Positions 25,969-32,535 of a stretch of DNA of 64,000 nucleotides are shown piece by piece. The notes beneath the pieces were generated by a model. That model was not told the origin of the DNA, made no database searches, and was given only the letters and a program-made list of their open reading frames with translations. Each line of letters starts with the position of its first letter. Position 1 is the first letter of the stretch. The stretch spans positions 15,001-79,000 of the forward strand of contig NC_060905.1 in NCBI RefSeq assembly GCF_014805685.1. Reading direction: 5' to 3'. The stretch is from Silurus meridionalis. Its lineage: Eukaryota; Chordata; Actinopteri; Siluriformes; Siluridae. Both the position numbers and the translations under genes were made by a program.

Positions 25969-26299
25969 TGTGTGTGTTGTTCTCAGGTGACCTTATTCCT
26001 GGTTCAGCAGTGTTGATATTTGACCTCCACATCATTGACTTCCACAATCCAAAAGACTCAGTGGATATTCAGATTACCCACAAACCCCTGCAGTGTAACA
26101 GCACCAGTGCTGCTAATGACCTCGTCACTTACCACTACAACTGCTCTCTGCTGGACGGCACCCAACTTTACTCATCGTAATTAATCTCTCACAAAGATAT
26201 AACAGTCCTAGCATTCAGCATTCACTTAATCAGTGATTCTACCAAAAGTAGTTTACTTCATTTGTGTGACTTCTTCCTATTATATTTCATTGCATATTG

Positions 26300-26353
<54 letters not shown>

Positions 26354-26385
26354 GTGACATATACAGTATAAAACTCCTCCTTACA

Positions 26386-26442
<57 letters not shown>

Positions 26443-28108
26443 CTTACACCAACGTTCCTCCTACCATGATATGCCGGTTTGGCGAGTGTATAAAGTGAAA
26501 ACTAGTTGATGCTAAAAGCAGCAATAAATCATGTGTGATAACAGAAGCCAATTCTCTCTACAGTGCTGACTTGGGTAGACCTGCACAGGCGATTCTTGGT
26601 CAAGCAGAGGTCATTGAGGGCTGGACCAAGGGTTAAAGGGCATGTGTGTGGGGGAGAAGAGGGAGGTGATTGTGCCCCCCCACTTTGGACATGGACGAAA
26701 TGAAGGTCCCTGACGCTTTCTTAGCTGGTTCTCAGTCTCAGCTGCCTTTGTGTTTCAAATCCCCTCTAAGATTCAGCAGTTTAAACAGTTGAATTGTGTG
26801 CTAGTACAATGTGTTGTCCTTTTGTGTGTTACAGGTTCTGTGGTTCCAGCAGATGCAGTGTTGATTTTTGAACTAGAGTTATTGAATTTGCAAAAAGGCG
26901 TTCCTGAAGGCTTCTTGTTTGTCTGGCTGGAAGAGATTCCAGATCCTCTATTCAGCTTTATGGACCTTAACCAGGATGGAGAAGTTTTACTAGAGGAGGT
27001 GTTGCATATTATTGTGTTTTTGACCTTGTTTTTATGATGGTCATATTCAAAATGTATGTCTTCTGATTGTCAAAATGGATAAAATATCAGACCCTAACCC
27101 TAACCCTAGAATGCAGCTTATGTCTGATGGACATAATGCAGCATAGTAAAATACTTGAATGTTGAGTGAAAGTACCAGGCACCTTGCTGGTTCAGGTGGA
27201 CAGGAGGAAATGGTGTGTTTGTTCATTAATGAGTAATGATTTAATTTCATGACTGTCTTTAACAAAGACCCAAAGGGAGTGGGTGGACCCAGGTGCAGAG
27301 ATAAACTTCTCATCAAGTCAAAAGTTTTTTTTTTCAATAATTTTTTTTATCTTAACATCCAAAAGAGAGGCAGAAAGAAAAAAACATAAGGAAAATCAAA
27401 AAGGGCAAAGGATCAGACTGGCGACATCTGGTGGGCAAAGGAAAGAATGACAAAAACAGAAAAATCCCGAACTTGATGTGAGATTATAGGATAAAATAAC
27501 TTGCAGTATCTGTTCTGTTGATATATTCCAAAAATGTAGAAGGAGAAACATGTGAGTATGTAGTGTAGGATGTGGGTTAGGGGTAAAGGTATTGGCAAAT
27601 TTTTTTCAACTTTGTCCTCATAAAAGGTATTATCTTCAGCACTGAGGAAGAGCTGGTGGATTGAGAAAAAGAAAATATGTGGTGAAGTTTGCAAAGATCA
27701 TGTGCAAAAATGTCCAGCTTTGTAGAAGGCAGATTTAGCAGAACTAATTTAATGGTATCCCAGCAATGGTGATGGATACTTTTACATTGTTTGTTTTTTA
27801 TGTTATGAGGGTCCATAGTTAGCTCAAGTAGGCTTTTGCCATTTAAGCTATTTATATTTATAGTACATTTCATAGTGATACTGTACCTGTACATAGATTT
27901 GTAATGTCTCCTCTTTGTCCCACTCCAGTTCACAACATTCATCCAGCTGCAGGTGTCAAAGAGAAAAGGTCGTCTCCACCCTGCAATGGATGCTGAAGTA
28001 ATCATCAAAGAGATGTTCACCAGCCAAGATCAGAATGCTGATGGGAGAATCACAGAGAATGAACTAAGACTTCAGACAGACAAGACAGTGGGACATGATG
28101 AGCTTTAA
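7668..28108 (+). CDS. fkbp10: FK506-binding protein 10 (FKBP65), ten exons, frameshifted in exon 8
   Basis: A peptidyl-prolyl cis-trans isomerase of the endoplasmic reticulum that folds procollagen and tropoelastin and supports lysyl hydroxylase dimerisation. Exons: 7668-7861, 17143-17291, 17502-17691, 17764-17909, 24501-24690, 25679-25824, 25987-26176, 26564-26705, 26835-26998, 27929-28108, all with GT/AG ends and matching phases. A signal peptide ([13 protein letters not shown]) is followed by four FKBP modules (roughly 40-131, 152-243, 264-355, 376-466), each split over two exons, then two canonical EF-hand loops ([24 protein letters not shown]) and the retention signal HDEL. With continuous frame it would be about 563 residues, close to FKBP65. 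One base is missing near 26619-26624, so the frame stops at 26634-26636 after 425 residues. FKBP9 has the same architecture; the p3h4 neighbour favours fkbp10. Confidence 0.88.
7979..8060 (+). repeat. short SINE-core-like fragment
   Basis: The segment ATTTATTTAGCAGACGCCGT and the following TTATCCAGAGGAATGTACAA resemble a very widespread teleost repeat tail (ATTTATTTGGCAGACGCTTT and the like). Similar scraps occur at about 3465-3500 and 22935. It is too short to assign to a family. Confidence 0.5.
8266..8815 (-). mobile_element. L2-type LINE 3' UTR copy
   Basis: Read on the minus strand it ends in the characteristic tail (CAAAGCAGCTTTACAC motif in plus orientation, TTATTTGTATTG at the end) and contains the GGAAAAACTCCCTGAGATG and CCTTGAGAGGAACCAGACTC blocks shared by at least eight copies in the window. 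It is non-coding. Confidence 0.7.
8814..8850 (+). repeat. (GA)n microsatellite
   Basis: About 18 GA units separate two adjacent minus-strand L2-type copies within fkbp10 intron 1. Confidence 0.95.
8851..9985 (-). mobile_element. L2 LINE, 5'-truncated copy with end of ORF2
   Basis: The 3' end is the TCAAGTCAAGTCAAG tail at 8851. The minus strand at 9816-9574 encodes the end of an L2 reverse transcriptase protein ([20 protein letters not shown], then [20 protein letters not shown] and [10 protein letters not shown]). Upstream RT parts are missing, the usual 5' truncation. Confidence 0.85.
9986..13560 (-). mobile_element. L2 LINE, long copy with ORF1 esterase-like and ORF2 EN-RT remnants
   Basis: Read on the minus strand from right to left: 13298-13059 encodes [19 protein letters not shown] and [15 protein letters not shown], resembling the SGNH-esterase-type ORF1 of CR1/L2 LINEs; 12860-12000 gives endonuclease pieces ([15 protein letters not shown]); 11359-10240 gives RT ([30 protein letters not shown] around 11050, [16 protein letters not shown]). 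Frameshifts, stops and an internal loss near 11270-11190 make it inactive. The 3' UTR runs to about 10000. Confidence 0.85.
13851..14392 (-). mobile_element. second L2-like LINE fragment (ORF2 end)
   Basis: Minus-strand translation at 14228-13990 gives [20 protein letters not shown] style residues and [11 protein letters not shown], an L2-family RT C-terminal region distinct from the neighbouring copy. It is truncated on both sides. Confidence 0.65.
14393..14456. repeat. (TA)n microsatellite, left flank of a Tc1-like element
   Basis: About 31 TA units end exactly where the Tc1-like terminal repeat begins. Confidence 0.95.
14457..14955 (+). mobile_element. Tc1-like element inside a TA microsatellite
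   Basis: The ends are inverted repeats around ACACCTTCTCATTCAAAGAG (14478-14500) and CTCTTTGAATGAGAAGGTGT (14931-14952). The interior translates to Tc1 transposase C-terminal debris (HQMHRDGLG, then [10 protein letters not shown]). TA repeats flank both sides (14393-14456 and 14958-15003), consistent with insertion into a TA tract. Confidence 0.8.
14958..15003. repeat. (TA)n microsatellite, right flank of the Tc1-like element
   Basis: About 23 TA units continue the tract split by the element at 14457-14955. Confidence 0.95.
15004..15429 (+). mobile_element. LINE 3' tail fragment and unassigned AT-rich sequence
   Basis: At 15130-15200 the sequence AAGCATTTCACTATGTCATACTC leads to GACAAATAAAATTTGAATTTGAC, the reverse of the 3' terminus seen at 41405, so it is a plus-strand LINE tail. 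Positions 15225-15429 hold nothing recognised. Confidence 0.45.
15430..16330 (-). mobile_element. L2 LINE, 5'-truncated copy with RT C-terminus
   Basis: The minus strand at 16136-15750 encodes [39 protein letters not shown] and [14 protein letters not shown], the well-conserved end of L2 ORF2. The 3' UTR follows to about 15430. It is a closely related but separate copy from 8851-9985. Confidence 0.88.
16581..17040 (+). mobile_element. possible LINE ORF2 C-terminal fragment with a telomere-like tract
   Basis: An open frame ends in [19 protein letters not shown], resembling the end of LINE ORF2 proteins, just before fkbp10 exon 2. Its early part includes CTAGGGTTAGGGTTAGGGTT (16653-16672), three telomere-type units. 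The family is uncertain. Confidence 0.35.
17143..17291 (+). CDS. fkbp10: fkbp10 exon 2: end of FKBP module 1
   Basis: The acceptor is TTTCAAAG and the donor GGAGCTG|GTAAAA; 149 nt. It encodes [19 protein letters not shown] and IPPHLGYG, the second half of an FKBP domain. It is one codon longer than the equivalent exons of the other modules. Confidence 0.88.
17502..17691 (+). CDS. fkbp10: fkbp10 exon 3: linker and start of FKBP module 2
   Basis: The acceptor is TTTATCAG and the donor GAGTCCAG|GTTTGA; 190 nt. It encodes [19 protein letters not shown] and [16 protein letters not shown], which carries two potential N-glycosylation sites (NGS, NGT). Confidence 0.9.
17764..17909 (+). CDS. fkbp10: fkbp10 exon 4: end of FKBP module 2
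   Basis: The acceptor is CTCTCACAG and the donor GGATATG|GTATAC; 146 nt. It encodes [18 protein letters not shown] and [15 protein letters not shown]. The donor is followed at once by an AC microsatellite. Confidence 0.9.
17914..17986 (+). repeat. (AC)n microsatellite at the fkbp10 intron 4 donor
   Basis: About 36 AC units begin four bases after the intron 4 GT. The far end of the same intron (24460-24500) is GT-rich just before the acceptor. Confidence 0.97.
18634..18940 (-). mobile_element. L2-type LINE tail carrying a telomere-like insertion
   Basis: It is the same 3' UTR family as 8266-8815 (CCTTGAGAGGAACC and CTCATCTGGGTGCCACCAAATG blocks). Where the relative reads GAGGAACCAGACTCAAGAG, this copy has TAGGGTTAGGGTTA between GAGGAACC and ACTCAAGAG (about 18797-18811). 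Confidence 0.75.
18946..19375 (-). mobile_element. solo-LTR-like insertion with internal minisatellite
   Basis: The 430-bp insertion has inverted TGTCAGGG/CCCTGACA ends and near-identical 5-bp flanks (CACAC at 18941-18945, CAGAC at 19376-19380). On the minus strand it begins TGTCAGGGATCC followed by CTGCCACGCC, like the copies at 32223 and 50451. Between about 19049 and 19175 it holds roughly seven degenerate 18-bp units of the type GCGGGTATAATCCGTAA. Confidence 0.7.
19790..20920 (+). mobile_element. Tc1/mariner element with about 200-bp terminal inverted repeats
   Basis: The ends are TACAGTGAGGAAAATAAGTA and its inverse, TA included, and the inverted repeats extend about 200 bp inward (through ACAGCTGCAAACAAGTATTT). 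The interior encodes pieces of Tc1 transposase on the plus strand: [14 protein letters not shown] with RRHGLKS (20130-20230), then [12 protein letters not shown] and WPSQSPDLN (20405-20515). Stops and frameshifts make it inactive. A poly-A run at 19911-19929 interrupts the left repeat. Confidence 0.88.
22374..22424 (+). repeat. (TG)n microsatellite
   Basis: About 25 TG units lie mid-intron in fkbp10 intron 4. Confidence 0.95.
23012..23245 (-). mobile_element. Rex1-like LINE 3' UTR
   Basis: GTCAAGAAGCTTTTATTGTC and GCAGTACACAGTGAAATGAAAC are the inverse of the Rex1-like 3' end at 2240-2335 and match the copy at 39531. Only the terminal 230 bp is present. Confidence 0.75.
23246..23745 (-). mobile_element. 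L2 LINE endonuclease fragment
   Basis: The minus strand encodes [20 protein letters not shown] and [16 protein letters not shown], the N-terminal apurinic-type endonuclease region of L2 ORF2, nearly the same part as in 12860-12700. It is truncated on both sides. Confidence 0.75.
24501..24690 (+). CDS. fkbp10: fkbp10 exon 5: linker and start of FKBP module 3
   Basis: The acceptor is GTGTTTTTAG and the donor GACTCTAG|GTGAGC; 190 nt, identical in length to exons 3 and 7. It encodes [20 protein letters not shown] and [20 protein letters not shown]. Confidence 0.92.
24691..25678 (+). other. fkbp10 intron 5
   Basis: A 988-bp intron. Its middle (about 24780-25130) is a degenerate GT-rich run of the type AGTGCAGTGTGGAG. 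No transposon was recognised. Confidence 0.8.
25679..25824 (+). CDS. fkbp10: fkbp10 exon 6: end of FKBP module 3
   Basis: The acceptor is ATATTCAG and the donor GGGACAG|GTGACA; 146 nt. It encodes [20 protein letters not shown] and [13 protein letters not shown]. Confidence 0.92.
25825..25986 (+). other. fkbp10 intron 6, bounded by AC and GT repeats
   Basis: The 162-bp intron starts GTG and then has 47 nt of AC repeat (25828-25874); it ends with 33 nt of TG repeat (25935-25967), a second short TG run (25969-25977) and TGTTCTCAG. The repeats are complementary and leave about 60 nt as a loop, so the pre-mRNA can fold into a hairpin that puts the two splice sites side by side. There is little polypyrimidine tract. 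Confidence 0.85.
25987..26176 (+). CDS. fkbp10: fkbp10 exon 7: linker and start of FKBP module 4
   Basis: The acceptor is TGTTCTCAG and the donor TACTCATC|GTAATT; 190 nt. It encodes [20 protein letters not shown] and [18 protein letters not shown], with an NCS glycosylation site. As in mammalian FKBP65, this fourth module departs most from the active-site consensus. Confidence 0.92.
26177..26563 (+). other. fkbp10 intron 7 with TA and CA microsatellites
   Basis: A 387-bp intron holding (TA)n at 26304-26345 and (CA)n at 26391-26439. The acceptor is CTCTCTACAG. Confidence 0.85.
26564..26705 (+). CDS. fkbp10: fkbp10 exon 8: end of FKBP module 4, one-base deletion
   Basis: The first part reads [19 protein letters not shown], then the frame shifts by one at 26619-26624 and meets TAA at 26634. 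The following bases in the next frame encode [20 protein letters not shown], the expected continuation. The exon is 142 nt against 146 for its sister exons: one codon shorter and one base missing. The donor is GAAG|GTCCCT, a weak site, but it restores phase with exon 9. Confidence 0.85.
26835..26998 (+). CDS. fkbp10: fkbp10 exon 9: first EF-hand
   Basis: The acceptor is GTGTTACAG and the donor GAGGAG|GTGTTG; 164 nt. After [20 protein letters not shown] it encodes a full 12-residue EF-hand loop, [12 protein letters not shown], with the exon ending right after the twelfth residue. Confidence 0.9.
26999..27928 (+). other. fkbp10 intron 9
   Basis: A 930-bp intron. It holds CCCTAACCCTAACCCTAG at about 27093-27110, a telomere-type tract, but no recognised transposon. 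The acceptor is CCCACTCCAG. Confidence 0.8.
27929..28108 (+). CDS. fkbp10: fkbp10 exon 10: second EF-hand and HDEL
   Basis: 180 nt ending at TAA 28106-28108. It encodes [20 protein letters not shown], a second complete EF-hand loop ([12 protein letters not shown]) and the terminal HDEL that KDEL receptors return to the endoplasmic reticulum. Mammalian FKBP65 ends in a related HEEL. Confidence 0.92.
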   Translation, partial: FTTFIQLQVSKRKGRLHPAMDAEVIIKEMFTSQDQNADGRITENELRLQTDKTVGHDEL

Positions 28109-28183
28109 GGGAAAAAATGCTAAAGAACTCTTTTTACCTGTTAATCGGAAACATCAAGTTTTGCGCTTGAGCCAATATTAATC

Positions 28184-28189
28184 AATAAA
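28184..28189 (+). terminator. fkbp10 polyadenylation signal
   Basis: AATAAA lies 76 bp after the stop codon, the first canonical signal downstream. Confidence 0.6.
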
Positions 28190-28629
28190 TATATGATTTA
28201 GTTTAAGGTCAGACATACACAAGGTCATAATTTGACACTTATTACACATTACATATATAATGTTGCATTTAACCCCAGAATAATTCATTCCTTTTCCCCA
28301 TCCATTTTGGTGATCAGATAGCTAATGACACAGGTGCATCTCAATAAATGACAATATTATTGATTTATTTTAGTAATTTAATACAAAAAGTGAAACTAGT
28401 ACATTATATAGATTCATCACACACAGACTGATATATTTCAAGTGTTTATTTCTTTTCATTTTTATGTTTTTCGCTCACATTTAACAAAAACCCAAAAAAT
28501 CTGAATACTTTATAAGACCAATCAAATGTTCAGTGAATTGTTGGCCTTCTGGAAAGTATGTTATTTACTGTATTTGTAATTAATACTTGGTCGGGGCTCC
28601 TTTTGCTTTAATTACTGCCTCGTGGGGGT

Positions 28630-28806
28630 GGCATGGAGGAGATCAGACTGTAGCATCGAGGAGATCAGACTGTAGCATGGAGGAGATCAGATGGTGGCAT
28701 GCAGGTGATCAGACTGTGGCATGGAGATCAGACTGTGGCATGGAGGAGATCAGACTGTGGCATGAAGGAAATTAGACTGTGGCATGGAGGTAATCAGACT
28801 GTGGCA
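28630..28806 (+). repeat. 22-bp minisatellite inside the Tc1-like element
   Basis: About eight imperfect units of GCATGGAGGAGATCAGACTG plus TG, some shortened (for example GCATGGAGATCAG), lie within the transposase C-terminal region. Confidence 0.85.
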
Positions 28807-29960
28807 CTGCTGAGGTTGTGTAGAAGCCCAGCTTTCTTTGACAGTGGTCTTCAGCTCATCTGCATTTTTTGGTCTCTTGTTTCTCATGTTCCTCTTAAAA
28901 ATAAGCCAGAGATTCTCTACGGGGTTCAAATCTGGTGAGTTTGCTTCAGTCAAGCACACCAACACCATGGTCATTTAACCAACTTTGTGGCAGTGTGAGA
29001 ATCTCCATAAAGCTGGTCAGCAGAGGGAATCGTGAAGTGCTCAAGAACTTCCTCCGGTGGACGGCTGTGCTGAGCTTGGACTTGATAAAACACAGTGGAC
29101 TAACACCAGCAGATGACACGAATCCCCAAACCACCACTGACTGTACAAACTTTACACTGGACCTCAAGCAGCTTGGATTCTGTGCCTCTCCTCTCTTCTC
29201 TTCTTCCAGACACTAGGACCCTGATTTTAATTAAATTAAATTTTCTTTCCTTTCATCAAAAGACGACTTTGTCCCACTGAGCAACAGTCCAGTGCTTTTT
29301 GTCCTTTGTCCAGGTAAGACAGCTCTGATGTTGTCTCTGGTTCAGCAGTGGCTCGACACGAGGAATGAGTCAGTTGTAGCCCATGGAGACGAGACGTCTG
29401 TGTGTCGAGGCTCTTGAAGCACTGATTTCAGCTGCAGGCCACTCTTTGTGAATCTCCATAAACTCTTGAATCTGCTTCGTTTCTCCTTTTTCTACCACAT
29501 TTTTTTTACTTCCATTCAACTTTCCATTAATGTGCTTGGATCCAGCAGTCTGTGAACAGCAGCTTCTTTAGTGATGACCTTTTGTGTCTCACCCTCCATG
29601 TGAAGGGGTCAATGATCTGGACAATTGTCAAGTCAGCAGTTTTCCCCCATGATTGTGGAGCCTGAACCAGACTGAGACGCCATTTAAAGACTCAGGAAAC
29701 CTGAGCAGGTGTTTGGAGTTAATGAGCTGATTAGTGAGACATCACGAGTCTCCAATATTGAACTTTCTCACAATATTCTCATTTTCTGATACTGAATTTT
29801 GGGTTTTCATCAGCAGCTGTGAGCCAAAATCATCAAAATGAAAAGAAATAAACACTTAAAATATATCAGTGTGTGTGTGTGTGTGTGTGATGAATCTATA
29901 TCATATACCAGTTTCACTTATTTTATTAAATTACTAAAATAAATAAACTTTTAAAAAAAT

Positions 29961-30960
29961 CATCTTCTTCTTTCGGCTGCTCCCATTAGGCATCGCCACA
30001 GCGGATCATCCGTCTCCATACCCCCCTGTCCTCTACATCTGCCTCTTTCAAACCGACAACCTGCATGTCTTCCTTTACCAAATCCATAAACCTCCTCCTT
30101 GATCTTCCTGGTGCCTCCATCCTCAGCATTCTCCTACTGATATACCCCATGTCCCTAATAATACCTTATTATCTGTGTAAAGCTGCTTTGAAACAATGTT
30201 CATTGTTAAAAGCGCAATACAAATAAAAATGAATTGAATTGAACAGAATTACATTAAATTGTCCCTCCTCTGCACATCTCCAAACCATCTCAATCTCACC
30301 TCCCTCACCTTGTCTCCAAAACGTCCTACATGCACTGTCCCTCTAATAAACTCATTTCTAATCCTGTCCATCGTCGTCACTCCCAACGAACATCTCAACA
30401 TCTTCAGCTCTGCTACCTCCAGCTCCACCTCCTGTCTTTTACTCAATGCCACTGTCTCTAAACCTACAACATCTCAGGTCTCACCACAGTCCTATAAACT
30501 TTCCCTTTCACTCTCACAGATACTCTTCTATCACAAATCACTCCTGCTATCACTCTTCTCCACCCACTCCACCCTGCCTGCACTCTTTTCTTCACTCCTC
30601 TAACACACTCTCCATTACTTTACACTGTTGACCCCAGGTACCTGAACTCCTCCACCTTCTCCACCGCTTCTCCCTGCAACCGCACCCCTCCACTGCCCTC
30701 CTTCTCATTCACACACATGTACTCTGTCTTACTCCTACTGACGTTCATTCCTCTTCTCTCCAGCGTGTACCTCCACCTCTCCAGGCTCTTCTCAACCTGC
30801 TCCCTACTCTCACCACTAATCACAATATTATCTGCAAACATCATAGTCCACGGAGTCTCCTGTCTGACCTCGTCCTTCAACCTGTCCATCACCACTGCAA
30901 ACAGGAAAGGGCTCAGAGCCAATCCTTGATGCAGTCCAACCTCCACCGTGAACCAGTCTG
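29961..30960 (-). mobile_element. RTE LINE, 5'-truncated, nested in a Tc1-like element
   Basis: The 3' terminus (CTTCTTTCGGCTGCTCCCATTA, minus orientation) starts at about 29961. The minus strand encodes RTE RT C-terminal residues (VGLHQGLALSPFLFAVVMDR, FADNIVISGESREQVEKSLE, VEEFRYLGST). Flanks TTAAAAAAATCATC and GTAAAAAAGAACATC look like a decayed target duplication. Confidence 0.85.
30157..30259 (+). mobile_element. L2 tail inserted in the RTE copy
   Basis: A 103-bp insertion carrying the L2 terminal motif (GTGTAAAGCTGCTTTGAAAC, then GCGCAATACAAATAAAAATG) breaks the RTE between TGTCCCT (30150-30156) and its repeat TGTCCCT (30260-30266), a 7-bp target duplication. Confidence 0.8.
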
Positions 30961-31053
30961 TAAAAAAGAACATCATTCAAAAGTTGATTTATTGAAAGTT
31001 GATTGAAAAGAAATAAACTTTAAATTATATTTTTATTTATTTGGATGCACCTT

Positions 31054-32120
31054 TAATTGTGAAAATTGTAAAAATTATTAATTATTTGATTTATGACTAT
31101 TATGATTTATGACAGAAGAGCAGAGGTAGTGGAAAGCCAGGATATAAATATATAACTTATTGCTTAACTACATGGTTCAGGAGATGCACATAATCAGTTT
31201 CATAACAAAAACATGTAGACTCACTGGGAATTGAAGGTGGAGGAAAGAGGCAGCTAAAAAGTTAATGCTGATCAGAACCCAGGTCACCATCTAAGCTGCC
31301 ATTGAACCAAGGCCCTTAATCCTGTGTGATTTGTATCTGTGTAAACACGTCACGTTTCTGATGTTAAAAAATTTAATTGAATACATATTTCATCTAAATA
31401 GATGAAAGTATAAGGGTTTTAGAAGATAATTCCTGTTCCTATTCAATTGCTGTTGAAAAGGTGAATTCAGATATAACACTGAAACTTACATCGTTGATGG
31501 CGTCTTTCACTCGAGCATTTCCTTTTACAATGAATAGTAGAATAATGAAAAGTGCATTCTGTCTATTTGGCAAAATGAGTCCTGGTGTACCCAAGACTGA
31601 TCATGTGTTTTAAGGAGTTTTGCAGAATAAAAATCCCATTCAGAAAAACCAGTAGCAGGAGAAAGGATGAATATTTTCACAAGCTCACTCTGTACAATCT
31701 TAGGTTTTGTTGTGGAGATCTCTGCAACTGCATGAGTAGATGTATGTAGAAAAACCAGGTGTAATAAACATAATAATAAAATAGTGAAGAACCAGATAAC
31801 AATTAGTGTAATAATAAAATTGTCATGTTTAATTGCAAAATAACAGAGAGAATTAAAACTGAATGTGTAGCCATTCTGCAATTGTTTAAACCATTTAAAA
31901 AATAATTGCAAGTAAATGTAAATTTTTATTTGTTTTTATAATTTATTCTAGAATATAATCTAATGTGATTATACTGTCTACATGGGCAGTTATCAAATTA
32001 TCTGGCTACAATTTATAAGCCTGAACGTTTTGTTGTGTTTCAGTCCAGGTTGAAAAAGAGTTTAAAGAGGTGCAGTAGCTGATGTGAATACATGTTTGGT
32101 GCGCTAGCATGGTGAAATGT
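31054..32120. other. unassigned AT-rich sequence
   Basis: No gene was recognised. A minus-strand open frame of 128 codons at 31911-31525 has no family resemblance. A scrap at 31240-31330 (CCAAGGCCCTTAATCCTG) resembles a dispersed repeat. Confidence 0.5.
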
Positions 32121-32124
32121 GTGT

Positions 32125-32222
32125 ACCGTAATTTCCGGACTATAAAGCGTATATAAGCTGCACCCACTGAATTTTACAAATATTTTTATTTTGAACATAA
32201 ATAAGCCGCAACTGTCTATAAG
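32125..32222 (+). mobile_element. DNA transposon end (left part), split by an LTR
   Basis: ACCGTAATTTCCGGACTATA resembles a terminal sequence common in teleost DNA transposons. It continues after the LTR insertion as CCACAGGTGTCTACACTAAT. The sequence GTAACGGGTGAAATATGTTG at about 32600 recurs in reverse at 21108-21130. The right end was not found. Confidence 0.45.
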
Positions 32223-32530
32223 TGTCAGGGATTCCCCATGCCACGCCTCCCTCGGCCGCTGTCAGACATTCACCCTGTCAGTTCTTGAAAGTCATGCTGG
32301 TGATTCTCGTGGCTGCTCAACCGCCAGCATTCCCCGCTGGTTCTGTCGTTGAACTCCGTTCCCGTAAGGATTGTTCTTTGCTATTGGAGTTTACTTTCAT
32401 TTCGGGTTTTGCTTTTGTTGGACATCTCCTTTCGTTGAGGATTACTCGTCCCGAGCGGATACTTTTGGTTTGTGACTAAAGACTATGATTGACTTGCTTC
32501 CGCTTCCAGGTCATGGTCATCAGCCTGACA
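32223..32530 (+). mobile_element. solo-LTR-like insertion with perfect 5-bp duplication
   Basis: The 308-bp insert begins TGTCAGGG and ends CCTGACA and is flanked on both sides by ATAAG (32218-32222 and 32531-32535). The start resembles the inserts at 18946 and 50451 (CACGCC motif near the 5' end). TG...CA ends with 5-bp duplications are typical of LTR retrotransposon integration. No coding region is present. Confidence 0.82.
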
Positions 32531-32535
32531 ATAAG

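Larger units (their letters stand above)
28330..31053 (-). mobile_element. Tc1/mariner-like element containing an RTE LINE
   Basis: The left end is CAGGTGCATCTCAATAAA and the right end resembles its inverse (GGATGCACCTTTAA at 31043). The minus strand encodes Tc1 transposase: SVVVWGFVSSAGVSPLCFIK (29140-29080), then SPDLNPVENLWLIFKRNMRN (28940-28880). A 22-bp minisatellite has expanded at 28630-28806 and an RTE LINE is inserted at about 29961-30960. It is related to 2992-3870. Confidence 0.82.

Noticed and set aside
26564..26705. Programmed frameshift in fkbp10
   Set aside because: No slippery sequence or stimulatory structure is evident at the site, and other FKBP genes do not use one; a deletion or sequence error is simpler.
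28630..28806. CRISPR-like array
   Set aside because: The units are directly adjacent with no spacers, and they lie in a eukaryotic transposon; it is a minisatellite.
31525..31911. A 128-codon minus-strand open frame
   Set aside because: No family resemblance, low-complexity composition and no flanking signals. A good-looking donor sequence nearby (ACGAT|GTAAGT at about 31492) has no supporting exon with a start codon or family match.
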